Assembly: GCF_000007345.1 (NCBI RefSeq)
Contig: NC_003552.1
Coordinates: forward strand, 3,286,001 to 3,350,000
Source: Methanosarcina acetivorans C2A
GTDB lineage: Archaea > Halobacteriota > Methanosarcinia > Methanosarcinales > Methanosarcinaceae
Direction of reading: 5' to 3'
DNA length: 64,000 nt
A model generated the notes under the pieces. It was not told where the DNA came from. It ran no database searches and saw nothing but the letters and a program-made list of their open reading frames with translations. The position numbers and the translations under genes were made by a program. Positions 1 through 9,463 of this stretch are shown here, piece after piece (position 1 is the first letter of the stretch; every line of letters starts with the position of its first letter).

Positions 1-16
1 TTACGGTAATATTTAA

Positions 17-1537
17 TCAGCGGTAGCTCTTCAGCAAATTTACCAGGAAAATCCAGACTCTTTCAATAGAGGGAATAAAGATCCTTTCTGCCGGAGAATG
101 GGGATCTCTGATAGTCGGCCCAAGAGAGATTATCTCCATGCCTTCGTATTTCGAGCCGATTACCCCGCACTCAAGCCCCGCATGTACGACCTCGATCCCG
201 GGCTCTTTTTCAAAGGTCTGAAGGTAGACCTGCCTGCATTTCGAAAGCAGCACGGATTCAAGATTTGGCTCCCACGCAGGGTAGTCGGCTTCCTGTACAA
301 CAGCAGCTCCGGCAAGCTTTGCCGCAGCTTCCACCTTCCCGGTAATTTCAGCCAGCCTGGACATGACTGAACTGCGCTGGTTTGTGATGATTGTTATTTC
401 ATTTTCCCCTGTCCGCACGGTTGCAAGGTTGTTCGAAGTCTCCACAAGGCCCGGAATCCTGTCCGAAAGCCTGTAGACCCCGTGGGGCAGGGCAAGAAGC
501 AGCTTGAGTAGCTTTTCTTCGGTCCCGGTAGAGAATACCAGGTTTGGAGTCACTTCTTTTCTGGTGACCTTACCTCCTGAATTTTCAAACACGACTCCGT
601 TTTCAACTTCCCTGAAACTCAAAACAAGTTCAGGGTCTGTCTTCGCATATTCGGACCTGAAAGTAGTCCCGAATTCCGAAACAAGCTTCTCCGCCTGTTC
701 GAATTTAGCCCTGTCCAGAGCCAAAAAAGCATCTGTAAAATAAGGGATAGCATTGTGGGTTGTCCCTCCGCTCAGGAGAACCAGGCTTACGCATTGTTTA
801 CCCACCTTTTCCCGGAGCCCGGAATAGACCCTGGCAAATAGCTGGATAGCATTAGCCCGCTGCCTGTGAATCTCAACTCCTGAGTGCCCTCCTTCCAGCC
901 CCTCTACCATGAGCTTGAAGAGCCCGAACCTGCACTCCTTTCCATATTCAAAGCTTTCCCACTCAAGCGGCAGCGTGATCCGGGAATTTTTCCCTCCGGC
1001 ACACCCGACCAGAAAGAGCCCTTCATCTTCCGAGTCCATATTCAGCAGAGTCCTGCCCTCAACAAATCCCTTTTCAAGCCCCATGGCTCCGGTCAATCCG
1101 GTCTCCTCATCCACCGTAAAGAGCAGTTCCAGAGGCGGGTGTTCGATCTCCCTATTCTTCCCTGCCTCTGAGAGGGCCATCCCTATAGCAAGGGCAATCC
1201 CGTTGTCCGCCCCTATAGAGGTTTCATCTCCCTTCAACCAGTCCCCATCATACACACACCTGATAGGGTCCCTGTAAAAGTCATGTTTGGAGTCCTTGCT
1301 TTTCTCACAGACCATGTCCATGTGCCCCTGCAGCACAATTCCGGGAGAATTTTCATACCCCGGAGTAGCCGGGACTTTAATGAGTACATTCTTTACTGCA
1401 TCGGTTTTTACCTCGAAGCCTCTGGATCTTCCCCATTCCTGCAGCCAGAGGGAAAGCCTTTCTTCGTGTTTCGAACAGCGCGGGATTTTGTTTATCTCCT
1501 CGAAAATTTCAAGGATTTTCCGGGTTTTCGGGTGCAT
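17..1537 (-). CDS. pepD: Xaa-His (aminoacyl-histidine) dipeptidase
   Basis: A cytosolic M20-family metallodipeptidase of 506 aa, full length for the PepD group; the family cleaves dipeptides such as Xaa-His using two metal ions. Visible motifs in order are GHMDMVCE (metal His and Asp, about residues 71-78), GADNGIA (bridging Asp), TVDEETGLTGA (catalytic and metal Glu), NMDSED (metal Asp) and near the C-terminus HAGLECG (metal His), so the whole ligand set is present. The start is the ATG of MHPKTRK. It is a single gene on the minus strand, transcribed toward the window edge, with about 275 bp of AT-rich sequence before the next gene. In a methanogen the likely role is peptide turnover. The family assignment is firm; the substrate is inferred. 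Confidence 0.95.
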   Translation of the reverse strand: MHPKTRKILEIFEEINKIPRCSKHEERLSLWLQEWGRSRGFEVKTDAVKNVLIKVPATPGYENSPGIVLQGHMDMVCEKSKDSKHDFYRDPIRCVYDGDWLKGDETSIGADNGIALAIGMALSEAGKNREIEHPPLELLFTVDEETGLTGAMGLEKGFVEGRTLLNMDSEDEGLFLVGCAGGKNSRITLPLEWESFEYGKECRFGLFKLMVEGLEGGHSGVEIHRQRANAIQLFARVYSGLREKVGKQCVSLVLLSGGTTHNAIPYFTDAFLALDRAKFEQAEKLVSEFGTTFRSEYAKTDPELVLSFREVENGVVFENSGGKVTRKEVTPNLVFSTGTEEKLLKLLLALPHGVYRLSDRIPGLVETSNNLATVRTGENEITIITNQRSSVMSRLAEITGKVEAAAKLAGAAVVQEADYPAWEPNLESVLLSKCRQVYLQTFEKEPGIEVVHAGLECGVIGSKYEGMEIISLGPTIRDPHSPAERIFIPSIERVWIFLVNLLKSYR

Positions 1538-1812
1538 GGTAATCAGCTCAGACTGTTTGTGCGGATCTTATGAGGATCTTGTGAAGATCGACAGCGGGGT
1601 TAGCAACACTAAAACAGCCGCAAATATGTCATTCAATAGAGATAATAATAGAGATTTACACAAATAAAAACACAAAAGAAGGTTAAAAAGTTGTTCTCTT
1701 CTTAAATATTCCCCTGAAAATTAAGTAATTAAATTTCTCCTTAATGTTTACCTGAAAATTGAGGAATTAAACTTCTTGGTTAAGTTTCTTGGTCAAATCG
1801 GCTTCATGAATA

Positions 1813-2196
1813 TTAGAGATCTTTTGCCTTCTTAAAACCGAGTGCTTTCTCAAAACCGGGTGCTTCAACAAGAGCATGATCATCTATCACATGGTTCCGG
1901 AGACATGAAGCGTTTTCGGCCTCCTTGCGAATCCTGGCTTTTTCGACATCCTCTTCAGAGAGATACCCCAGAGCCTTTTTCTGGTGCTCCTGTATATTGC
2001 GAATCATATCATCCAGAAGGACATCATACTCCTGCAAAACTCTGTCAAGAGCCTTCAAGTTCTTATTCTTTTTAGCTTCCTTCCATTCCTTAAGAAGCCC
2101 GAACCTGATGATTTCGGCTTTCTCAATCGGGTAGCCAAGTGCATGCATATGGTAGGCTGCAAACTCAAGACTTCTGTCCTTTTTTGAATTGCTCAT
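1813..2196 (-). CDS. Hypothetical protein, charged and helical, 127 aa
   Basis: I do not recognise this family. The product is a soluble, strongly charged protein rich in Lys, Glu and Arg with predicted long helices. It has no signal peptide or membrane segment, and only two residues near the C-terminus suggest a break in the helices. The ATG start follows a GGGATAATC-type leader. The composition and the absence of stops over 127 codons with ordinary codon use argue that it is a real gene. It is on the same strand as the Nudix gene upstream and the peptidase downstream but is separated from both by over 100 bp, so co-transcription is uncertain. Confidence 0.6.
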   Translation of the reverse strand: MSNSKKDRSLEFAAYHMHALGYPIEKAEIIRFGLLKEWKEAKKNKNLKALDRVLQEYDVLLDDMIRNIQEHQKKALGYLSEEDVEKARIRKEAENASCLRNHVIDDHALVEAPGFEKALGFKKAKDL

Positions 2197-2239
2197 GATT
2201 ATCCCATGATAAAGGCATTAATTTATTTTGAAATCTCTT

Positions 2240-2345
2240 CATCCACCAGTCAGAATTCAGATCAGAGTTCAATCAGGAATTCAAATCAAAATTCAATCAG
2301 GAATTCAAATCAAAATCTAACAGGAATCCGAATCGGAATTCAACT
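2240..2345. repeat. Degenerate direct repeats rich in AATCAAAATTC
   Basis: Several imperfect copies of a roughly 19-23 bp unit containing CAGGAATTCAAATCAAAA run from about 2240 to 2345 and extend into the last codons of the Nudix gene. They explain its Asn/Ser/Asp-rich C-terminus. The pattern is visible by eye; no function is known. Confidence 0.7.
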
Positions 2346-2703
2346 CATAATATTTCTTCAATATTTTTATTGTATTTTCGGAAACCCTTACTTTCATATT
2401 CTTACCCGGCTTGAAAAACGCGAAATGGTGTATCTCGTTTGACGGTGTCGGCGTTCCCTTCCCCTTGATCCGGAAAATCTTGGACGCATGGAATTTAAAC
2501 AAATATTTCACTTCATACGCCCGCAGCCCGGTCTCCTCCCTGAGCTCCCTGATCGCCGCCTGGATACTTGCTTCCCCTCGTTTCGGTTTTCCTCCGGGAA
2601 GCCGATAGTAGCCTCCCGAACTGCTTACAAGTAAAACTCCTTCATCAGTGTCAACTATTACCGAACCTCTTCGATTATCATATGCGCTGGGAATACGTAT
2701 CAC
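2317..2703 (-). CDS. Nudix hydrolase
   Basis: A small soluble pyrophosphohydrolase of 128 aa, a normal length for a single-domain Nudix protein. The Nudix box is complete and begins at GGKPKRGE and continues through REETGL, matching G-x5-E-x7-REUXEEXGU with its metal-binding glutamates. Members hydrolyse a nucleoside diphosphate linked to another group; the substrate cannot be read from the sequence. The start used is GTG, immediately preceded by a G-rich stretch. No ATG lies upstream in frame, so the exact start is less certain. The C-terminal tail is encoded partly by a degenerate repeat block and may be variable between strains. Confidence 0.9.
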   Translation of the reverse strand: MIRIPSAYDNRRGSVIVDTDEGVLLVSSSGGYYRLPGGKPKRGEASIQAAIRELREETGLRAYEVKYLFKFHASKIFRIKGKGTPTPSNEIHHFAFFKPGKNMKVRVSENTIKILKKYYELNSDSDSC

Positions 2704-3044
2704 CCCCTTGAATGGATCATATTCCCCGGATATTTCCTTAACAGGGTTTTTCTGGAAATTATTTAAAGCATTGGTAAGCTCGGATTAATGATTGGTCTGT
2801 TCCGGCGCCAGGAATGGAAGCTTTCAGTTTTCTTTCTCTCCGCTGCAAGGGACCTGAGCCGGCCCGCAAGGCAAGAAAAAAATAATTTGCAAACCAGCAT
2901 CACAATTAAGAGAAGTTATATCCAGAAGAAATGAACCCTGGGTTGAGAGGATATTTTATAACCCCAAAGACAGCGTACTGCAGAGTCTCAACTCTGCCGG
3001 GACAAATTCGCCGGGTGGTAAGCACAGCCAGATAAAGCCTCTCA
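2704..3044. other. Intergenic region with one copy of a dispersed hairpin element
   Basis: No gene is seen. Around 2966-3000 there is a palindrome built on GCAGAGT and ACTCTGC, a degenerate relative of elements at about 4745-4795, 59880-59965 and 63850-63905. Confidence 0.6.
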
Positions 3045-4073
3045 TTAGGTACTACCGCAACGCAATAAAGTCAATACCTTTTCATTCATTTTAAGCTCGT
3101 TCTCTATTCTTCTTTCATCGCTCTCCCAAATCCAATTCTTAGATTCATTTCCGAGAGTAATACAACACAGAACGGAATTTTTCACCTGAAGATCATTTTT
3201 TTCAAGCATCGCAAGGAAATTTTTATCCTCAATAGCTTGTTCCGTTACTGTAATTATATAATGATTTCCTTTTTTGATATCATGGTATATAGGATCAGTC
3301 CAATTCTCATCTTTTCCCAATTCATTTCTTACATCCATTCTTTTATCCGCATCTACCACCAGGTAGTACCTTTCTGGCTGAAGGTTGGAGTCATATTCTA
3401 TGGTGTTCATAGTCGTATTATATTTTTCAAGAATGGATTTAACTTCCTGTTCAGTAGTTCCATCTTCAAATTCAATTAATAAATGATTTATTCTCGTATC
3501 TGGAGATGCGGCCAGCACCTTTTCATTCTTTTCAAGTTCATTTGCAATTTGGTATGCGTCTTTCTGCGGAATACTACCATTCTCAGATTCATCTTCTAAA
3601 CGAATATAACAATAGACGGATTTTTTTACCGGAAGATTGTTTTTTTCCAGTATTGCAAGGAAATTTTTATCCTCAATAGCTTGTTCCGTTACCGTCACTA
3701 AATAATTACTTCCTTTTTTTATAGGGATAGTCAAATTTACTTCATCTACCAATTCCTCTATATCCATTATTCTATCTCTATCTAATATCATGTAGTATCT
3801 GCCTGGAATAATATCAGAATTGTAATCTATGGTGTTTACAGTCATGTTGTAGTTTTCAAGAATGTCTTTAACTTCAGGCTCAGTAGTCCCCTCTTCAAAT
3901 TCGATAAAAAAGCCAGCTACTTTTTTTCCCTGGAATGGCGTTTTCGTATCAACCGGTACCTTTGTGTCAACTGGTGTTTTCATATCAGCTGATGCGTTTG
4001 CAAACAATCCCCACAGTATTACAAGAGCTAGAAAAAAAATAAAAACAGTAATTTCTTTATTAAATTTGCTCAT
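3045..4073 (-). CDS. UPF0228 family secreted protein with two repeats
   Basis: A 342 aa exported protein of unknown function belonging to UPF0228, a family found mainly in Methanosarcina. It starts with a signal peptide or membrane anchor (about residues 8-30, FFLALVILWGLFANASA). A short PVDTK repeat linker and two tandem homologous domains follow, each beginning near a F-EFE/DGTTE motif and containing VTVTEQAIEDKNFLA and a cysteine pair further on. The second domain diverges at its end (LTLLRCGST). The ATG at 4073 is chosen over the upstream GTG because GGTGA precedes it at a suitable distance. It is a single gene on the minus strand with no obvious partner. The family name is secure; the function is unknown. 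Confidence 0.85.
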   Translation of the reverse strand: MSKFNKEITVFIFFLALVILWGLFANASADMKTPVDTKVPVDTKTPFQGKKVAGFFIEFEEGTTEPEVKDILENYNMTVNTIDYNSDIIPGRYYMILDRDRIMDIEELVDEVNLTIPIKKGSNYLVTVTEQAIEDKNFLAILEKNNLPVKKSVYCYIRLEDESENGSIPQKDAYQIANELEKNEKVLAASPDTRINHLLIEFEDGTTEQEVKSILEKYNTTMNTIEYDSNLQPERYYLVVDADKRMDVRNELGKDENWTDPIYHDIKKGNHYIITVTEQAIEDKNFLAMLEKNDLQVKNSVLCCITLGNESKNWIWESDERRIENELKMNEKVLTLLRCGST

Positions 4074-4082
4074 ACCAGTCAC

Positions 4083-5310
4083 CGTAAAAAAATGAGGAGT
4101 TTTAACTCCTCACATATACACGCCTATATTCTGAACCGAATGTTTCCATGTAAGAATAACCCAATGGATCGTCGATTGCCAATAAATATTCTGGGTAATT
4201 ACTTAAATGAACTCCACCGAATATCTTTTATATGTTCATTCTTTCCATTAACTTACTTTCGTAAGTACTTTATGGCCAACTCATCAAACTGAAAGTAGAT
4301 CCAAATCCAAATTCGAGCCGTTTTAAGATATATAGGACTATTGGATTGATAGTTTGATGATCTGGACATAAAATTTAAGTAAACTCTTTTGATACATGTT
4401 AAAAGAAGAGTCTAACAATATCAAGAAAGATATTTTTGCTTATGTTTGACAACTTTGCTTTTTCCTCTGCCACTGCAGCAACGACAACTGAAAAAAGATA
4501 AAACAGAAACTTCAATCAGCTTACTAACTTAGGAATGACGAAAATATAACTTATAAATTTCAGCTTGGGAATTGATCGATCGTTACACTTTCCCCGATAA
4601 CCATTCTCGGCAACAAAATTCCTTGACATTATATTTGATTCATTCCTTAAATTTCCAGTGTGCTGGATTCAGATTTGTCATAGAGATTCATTCCAACTAC
4701 ACAAACTCTCTTAGTTTGCTCTTCACAAAATTGTTTGATGATTTTGGCCCGAAGCGAAACTCGGGATGTAGAGACACAACTCTGCTAGCGCAACTAGGGT
4801 GGAACCCCCATGTTCTTACCCTTAATTTTTAGGATCTGAAGACTTTCAAGGAACATTTGTTCTGCACTCAAATCCCATTAATTCTTAAGCGACCCTTTTA
4901 AACCGACTTTTCAACGGGAAAAGAGGATATAAAAGACTCATTCGAGAAAGGAGCTGTTTCAGACCAGCCATCTGTGCATTTAAAGCAAGTATTTTGATAT
5001 GAAATACTTTTATAGAAATATACCCATATTTTATTAAAACAGGAATATACGCAACTGCACTACAAAATTTTACAATTCCCATTGCATTTTCTGGCCTCAA
5101 TTAGCCGGAAGGAAACGGGAGAAGAAATTAAAGAAAAAGGGTGTTAAACAGGCCTGTTTTCGGGGTATGGCGGGTCTGAATTAGCGGATCTACTTCAACA
5201 GATCTATTTTTATAGGTACATTAATAGGTCCACTTTAGCAGATCCGTTTTAACGGGTCTACTTTAGCAGATCTGACTTAATTGCTGAAATTGATTGGGGG
5301 GTCGGAAGTC
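4083..5310. other. Long AT-rich intergenic region with repeats
   Basis: No convincing gene is seen in 1.2 kb; short open frames at 4572-4832 and 4885-5100 have no recognisable features. Around 4745-4795 lies a degenerate copy of the dispersed GCGAAACTCGGG / AACTCTGC element. From about 5170 to 5280 a degenerate direct repeat occurs with the core ACTTTAGCAGATC, in several copies, directly upstream of the membrane protein gene. Confidence 0.6.
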
Positions 5311-6435
5311 ATGGTAGAAACTTCGGATTTGGTGATCTTCTGGGCTGTGGTTATAGCCCGCTTTTTAATACCGCTTTTCATTCCGCGATATCCTCTCCCG
5401 GGTGTGCTTGCCTCCCTGATCCTTGACGCGGTGGACCAGACTATCTTTCAGCTGTTTACGAGCCTGCCCCTTGAAGGCTACCAGGGATATGATAAAGCTC
5501 TTGACATCTATTACCTGAGCATCACCTACCTTTCGACCCTGCGTAACTGGTCGAACCTCTATGCCTTCAAACTGGACCGTTTCCTCTTCTACTACCGGCT
5601 GGTAGGAGTTTCGATCTTCGAACTCGTACATCTGCGTCCTCTGCTTCTTATTTTCCCCAACACCTTCGAGTACTTCTTCATCTTCTACGAGGCCATCCGC
5701 CTGAAATGGGATCCGAAGGTGCTTACAAAAAAGAAACTGATAACTGCCGCCGCCCTGATCTGGGTTTTCATAAAGCTCCCTCAGGAATACTGGATCCACG
5801 TCGCCCAGATGGACACCACCGATTGGATCAAAGCCAATCCCTCAAATGCCTTCATCCTGATCGCTTATGCAATATTCATTATCTGCCTGGCCTGGTGGCT
5901 AATCCGGGATCTGCCTCCCACCCTCCCTGGCCTGCAAATCGAAGCCTTACCCGTGGCAGCAGCTCCGGTTCTCGCCCCCTTACCAGAGGAAGTGAAAAAG
6001 GAGCGGGAGCGCCTCATTAACAAACAGGTGCTTGAGAAAATAGCGCTGATATCCCTCCTTGGCATAATCTTTGCCCAGATACTTCCAGGCGTGAGGGCAA
6101 CGAACCTCCAGCTAGCTATTAGTGTAGCTATTTTTGTCGTGATAAACACAGCCCTGAGCCACTGGCTGTCCAGACGCGGAAGACACTGGAAGTCTATCAT
6201 GCAGGAGTTTATCGTGATGTCGATAGTAAACCTGGGTCTCGTCCTCCTATTTGACTTCTTCCTCCCCACATACGACGGCTCAATAAACCTAGGAAACACA
6301 CTCTTCTTCATCCTGCTCCTGACCCTGATCATCACTCTCTACGACCGCTACTGGCAGCTCCATACAAGAAACCATGTCAACAGCGGGAATTCCGGCAGTG
6401 GGAATTCCGGGGGAGAAGGAGAAAAAAGTTCTTGA
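5311..6435 (+). CDS. Polytopic membrane protein, family not recognised
   Basis: A 374 aa integral membrane protein with roughly eight or nine hydrophobic segments. About five lie in the first 170 residues, one near residues 187-206 (AFILIAYAIFIICLAWWLI), and three lie after a charged loop (PEEVKKERERL). The tail is a Gly/Ser/Asn-rich repeat (NSGNSGSGNSGG) encoded by a short GGGAATTCC duplication. ATG 5311 is preferred over an upstream TTG because a GGGGGG ribosome-binding sequence lies about 10 bp before it. I do not recognise a transporter or enzyme signature, so no function is claimed. It stands alone on the plus strand. Confidence 0.75.
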   Translation: MVETSDLVIFWAVVIARFLIPLFIPRYPLPGVLASLILDAVDQTIFQLFTSLPLEGYQGYDKALDIYYLSITYLSTLRNWSNLYAFKLDRFLFYYRLVGVSIFELVHLRPLLLIFPNTFEYFFIFYEAIRLKWDPKVLTKKKLITAAALIWVFIKLPQEYWIHVAQMDTTDWIKANPSNAFILIAYAIFIICLAWWLIRDLPPTLPGLQIEALPVAAAPVLAPLPEEVKKERERLINKQVLEKIALISLLGIIFAQILPGVRATNLQLAISVAIFVVINTALSHWLSRRGRHWKSIMQEFIVMSIVNLGLVLLFDFFLPTYDGSINLGNTLFFILLLTLIITLYDRYWQLHTRNHVNSGNSGSGNSGGEGEKSS

Positions 6436-6511
6436 GATGGAAAAGAGTTGGGGTTTAGATTTGAAGTCAAGGGAAAAAAGGAAACAGATTTGAAAAAACA
6501 TATTTCAATAT

Positions 6512-6703
6512 TTATACTCTTTCCAAGTTATCAATAAGTACATCAAAAGAATTATGTCCCAGGTACCAGGCTCCTTGATTAAATTTAATTGCCGAAACCC
6601 CTGAACTTGAGCAGGCATCAACAGTTTTCATTCTTACGATTTCATCGCTTTCTTCTGGATCATCAATAATCTTTACTCTGGATGCAATCCTTCTAACCCA
6701 CAC
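6512..6703 (-). other. Possible short gene or gene fragment
   Basis: A 63-codon frame with protein-like composition (VRRIASRVKIIDDPEESDE, then FNQGAWYLG). It opens at a GTG with no ribosome-binding site, and the reading frame continues about 12 codons further upstream without an ATG. This suggests either a fragment or chance. It overlaps the opposite-strand remnant of the DUF6155-like gene. I assign no function. Confidence 0.3.
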
Positions 6704-7094
6704 ATTATTAAAGAAGCCCGCAATCTTCTTCCTAAACTCATTTCAGGAGAAATAGATGTTTCTGATCTGGATATTCGCGTAAGAAAAGGCAATTGACAGC
6801 TACTGGAAAGCATCGAGGGATCTAGAAGGAAAAATGGAGCTGATGCTTTTCTACGCTGAAAGCTGGGTGTGTTTTACCAACGAATACGGGGATATAGACG
6901 AGAAATTCTATAACAAAATCATTGACATGCTTGAAAAATTCTGCACCCTCTTAAAAACACCTGAAGGAAAAAACCTTTATCCCCGGTTTAAGAAAAGGCT
7001 TTTTGAAATTCGAAAAAAGTCAGAAGGGATAGGCTGGGGATTTGAAGACGACGTAGAATTACTTATTGAGGATGTTGAAGATTTCTTTGAATAA
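6695..7094 (+). pseudogene. DUF6155-like gene, 5' part broken
   Basis: The intact 3' part (ATG at 6834) encodes 86 residues including MLFYAESWVCFTNEYGDID and GIGWGFEDDVELL, which resemble the C-terminal half of DUF6155 proteins. The frame is open further upstream (YWKASRDLEGK) to about 6785. A second frame (IIKEARNLLPKLISGEID, then DVSDLDIRVRK) ends in a stop at 6794-6796 and reads naturally into it if one base is adjusted. I infer a frameshifted gene whose N-terminus is lost or degenerate. The DUF assignment is from memory of the family and is moderate in confidence. The function of DUF6155 is unknown. Confidence 0.5.
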
Positions 7095-7159
7095 TCCCTC
7101 ACGAAGCCTTCACAGCCACGTATAAACATTATCCAGACGCAAAATAACCATGTGAAAAC

Positions 7160-7367
7160 ATGACCGAAACGGAGTTGCTAAAGAAAATATCGGACGACCT
7201 AGATTTCCTGAAAACAAAAATTCTCGAAATCGAGGAAAGCCTTGAGCTGATTGACAGCGAGCTGCACCCTATAAGAGAAGAATACAAGAGACTGGACGAG
7301 ATCAAAAAGCAAAGAGGGAACTATTTCAGGAAGCGAATTTGAAAAGAAATTCGGGGTAAAGCTTTGA
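7160..7367 (+). pseudogene. Antitoxin of a RelE/ParE-type module, frameshifted
   Basis: The open part encodes 60 residues that form an almost continuous charged coiled coil (KISDDLDFLKTKILEIEE), as in small archaeal antitoxins that pair with RelE-like toxins. After GNYF the frame runs into RKRI and stops at 7342. A one-base shift instead gives SGSEFEKKFGVKL, ending at 7365-7367, exactly overlapping the first codon of the toxin gene (TTGA overlap). That coupling and the sensible alternative C-terminus indicate a frameshift in a once intact antitoxin. Antitoxins of this type bind and neutralise the toxin and repress their own operon; here that is family knowledge only. Confidence 0.65.
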
Positions 7368-7558
7368 GATATTCGTATGAAATCAGCAGGCACCTTGAAA
7401 GAGATCTGGAAAAAATTCAAAAAAAAGACAGAGAGCGTTTTGAAATCCTGCTGGACAAAATGAGTGAAATCCTTGATAACCCTCACCGTTTCAAGCCCTT
7501 AATGCATGATATGGAAGGTTTGATGGTCAATTTGTATTTGATTGGTATTATATATTAA
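7364..7558 (+). pseudogene. RelE/ParE-type toxin, 3' end lost
   Basis: The frame starts with TTG overlapping the antitoxin stop. Its product contains ISRHLERDLEKIQKKD and LDNPHRFKPLMHDMEG, typical of archaeal RelE-fold mRNA interferase or ParE toxins, followed normally by a strand beginning near R-VH-GPF. Here the family sequence ends at about 7516, and the last codons (VNLYLIGIIY) come from the left end of the adjacent insertion sequence. Removing the insertion sequence does not restore the gene: the sequence beyond it belongs to the remnant of a MEDS-domain gene, so the toxin was already truncated before the insertion. Confidence 0.7.
7514..7521. repeat. Target site duplication (left copy), GAAGGTTT
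   Basis: This 8-bp sequence is repeated exactly at 8684-8691 and abuts both ends of the IS1-like element. Confidence 0.85.
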
Positions 7559-8683
7559 GAATTATATGTTTATATTATGGGGAAAAGAGGTCCTAAACCA
7601 CAATTTACTGACGTTGCCTGCCCGAATAAAGGCTGCAAGCTCTACGGCCTTACTGGTCAAGGCAATGTTACTGGAAATGGAACTTACATCAGCCGTGGAG
7701 AAAAAACAAGGAGATATCGTTGCAATGAATGTGGCATAGCATTTTGCGACCATACAGGCACTTTCTATCATGATCTTCGCAAAGATGATAAAACAATCGA
7801 TTTAGCTTTAAAAATGTCTATGAAAGGAATGAGCATTCAAGCCATTGCCGATGTTTTAGAGATACAACCTGCCAGTGTAAAGCGCTGGCTAGCCCGTGCA
7901 GCTGAACAATGCGATAAAGTAAATGATACTATGATGAAGAACGTGGATGTGTCAAAGGTAGAAATGGACGAACTATGGGTTATAATCCAAAAAAATAGTT
8001 CCAAGGATGAAAAATTATGAAGATGATGGGCCCTGGATGTGGGTAGCTTTTGTACCAGGTTGTAGGCTAATACTTGATTTTATAATAGGTCCAAGAAAAC
8101 AGTATGTTGCAGACAAACTGGTCGAGTTAATCGATAAACATCTTTCAGATAAAATCCCTCTTTTTGTCACAGATGGGTTGAACTTTTATAGAGAAGCGCT
8201 TTTGAAACAATTTGGAGTTTTAAAAGAGTTTCCAAGAACTGGGAAAAGAGGAAGACCAAAGAAACCAAAACTCGTTCCCTCTGAGGATTTGAGGTATGCT
8301 CAGGTAGTCAAAACAAGAGTAAATGGAGTGCTTGAGAAAGTAGAGAAGAAGATCATTTTTGGAGAAGACATTGAACAAAGCGAAATCTCAACAACTTTAC
8401 TGGAAAGACAAAACCTAACCTTCAGGCAGGATAACAACAGAGTGTCAAGGAAAACAATAGGGTTTTCAAAGGTGAAAGAATGGTTAGAATACCAAATGAG
8501 CTCTATTGCACGCATTTTAACTTCTGTAGAGGGCATGGAGGATTAGGGTACAAAGATCAAAGAGGGGTTGAATGCAAAAATACACCTGCAAGAGAAGCAG
8601 GAATTGCGGATTCAAAATGGACTTTAAAGGAGCTGATGAAATTCAGGTGTTTTAAAACATCAATCGGATAAAGATGGACCATC
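7522..8683 (+). mobile_element. IS1-family-like insertion sequence
   Basis: An element of 1162 bp bounded by imperfect inverted repeats that begin GATGGTC on both ends (left 7522-about 7552, right about 8653-8683; roughly 24 of 31 positions match). The flanks carry an 8-bp direct duplication, GAAGGTTT, at 7514-7521 and 8684-8691, as expected for target duplication by this family. It encodes one transposase broken by two frameshifts. Family assignment rests on the zinc-ribbon and HTH N-terminus and on the RKTIGFSK motif typical of IS1-type DDE transposases; the archaeal subgroup is inferred. Confidence 0.85.
7577..8671 (+). pseudogene. IS1-like transposase, two frameshifts
   Basis: Three consecutive frames together give one transposase. 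The first (7577-8020) has a zinc-ribbon start (CPNKGCKLYG, then YRCNECGIAFC) and a helix-turn-helix (SIQAIADVLEIQPASVKRWL), and ends in MDELWVIIQKN, which carries a catalytic Asp. The second (8007-8546) holds the rest of the catalytic domain (LFVTDGLNFYREAL) and LERQNLTFRQ with RKTIGFSK. The third (to 8671) supplies the C-terminus (FNFCRGHGGLGYKDQRGVE). The breaks lie near 7990-8010, beside an A-run, and near 8500. The protein would be inactive as written unless frameshifting is programmed. IS1-type elements can use one programmed shift but not two such shifts. Confidence 0.85.
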
Positions 8684-9068
8684 GAAGGTTTTGAATCACC
8701 CGCAAACCATTATAACCCCTGGCCAATGCCTTATTTGTTTTTTCAACCAGGGCGTTTAAAGCTTTCTCCTGATCGAAAATTCCCTCTTTTATATACCAGT
8801 CATTGCAGGCAGCAAGCTCAATTTGCCCTCTTCCCGGACAAACATCAAAGTCGGAAATGGTCTTTCCAAGAGCTTCTTTTACTTCCTCGATGTTTAGAGG
8901 CTCCGATATGAGCCATAAGCAAAGCTCGTCATTTTCCAGCCCTGCTTTTATGAAGGGAATAGATATATCCATCGAATCTTCTGTTGTCTGGTAAAATTGA
9001 CAGAAATGTGTTCCCCAGGGCACATTTCCAATTATATCAATTCCAGAATTTCGAATATTATTTTTCAT
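8652..9068 (-). pseudogene. MEDS-domain sensor gene, 5' stump
   Basis: The N-terminal 125 or so residues match the MEDS (methanogen/methylotroph DcmR sensory) domain: GNVPWGTHFCQFYQTTED, then SIPFIKAGLENDELCLWL and a C-terminal ALARGYNGLRV. The gene normally continues into a histidine kinase or other output module. Here it loses similarity after GLRV at about 8698 and runs through the former junction into the insertion sequence, stopping at 8652. The ATG and a ribosome-binding sequence AGAGAAAT are intact, so a truncated sensory fragment could still be made. It represents remodelling of a signalling gene; its stimulus is unknown. Confidence 0.8.
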
Positions 9069-9463
9069 CTATTTCTCTCCGATTTTAAAAATAAAGTCAA
9101 AAATGTGTTGATCCTGGGCAGCCAGTCTGGTGTCATGATTCCTTATTATTTCAATCCCGACCTGGCCCATTCTTTATTTAAATGAGATGGAATTGCGGGT
9201 TCGGTTCAAATATGAGCATTTTATAAATCTCAATTTATATTATAAAAGGATTCATGAGAATAATTATTTTATATATAATTATTTTATGTATATAATTATT
9301 TATAATAAGTTGCTCAAAAAAAATTGTACAAATCATGCTTTTCACATACTTTTTCGTTAAGGTGAGTTACTGGTTACTTTCATTATTTCTTGACAAAAAA
9401 TTCCTATGCATAAAGCAACAAAATATTATTGCATTGTAAACACTGTTTACATTCCGGGTTACT
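9069..9463. other. AT-rich intergenic region
   Basis: No gene is seen in about 395 bp. It contains alternating AT tracts (TATATAATTATTTT type, 9238-9300) that could supply promoter elements for the divergent genes on either side. Confidence 0.6.

Noticed and set aside
4572-5100. Short frames at 4572-4832 (+) and 4885-5100 (-) as genes
   Set aside because: No motif, no ribosome-binding site, and low-complexity or repeat-derived composition.
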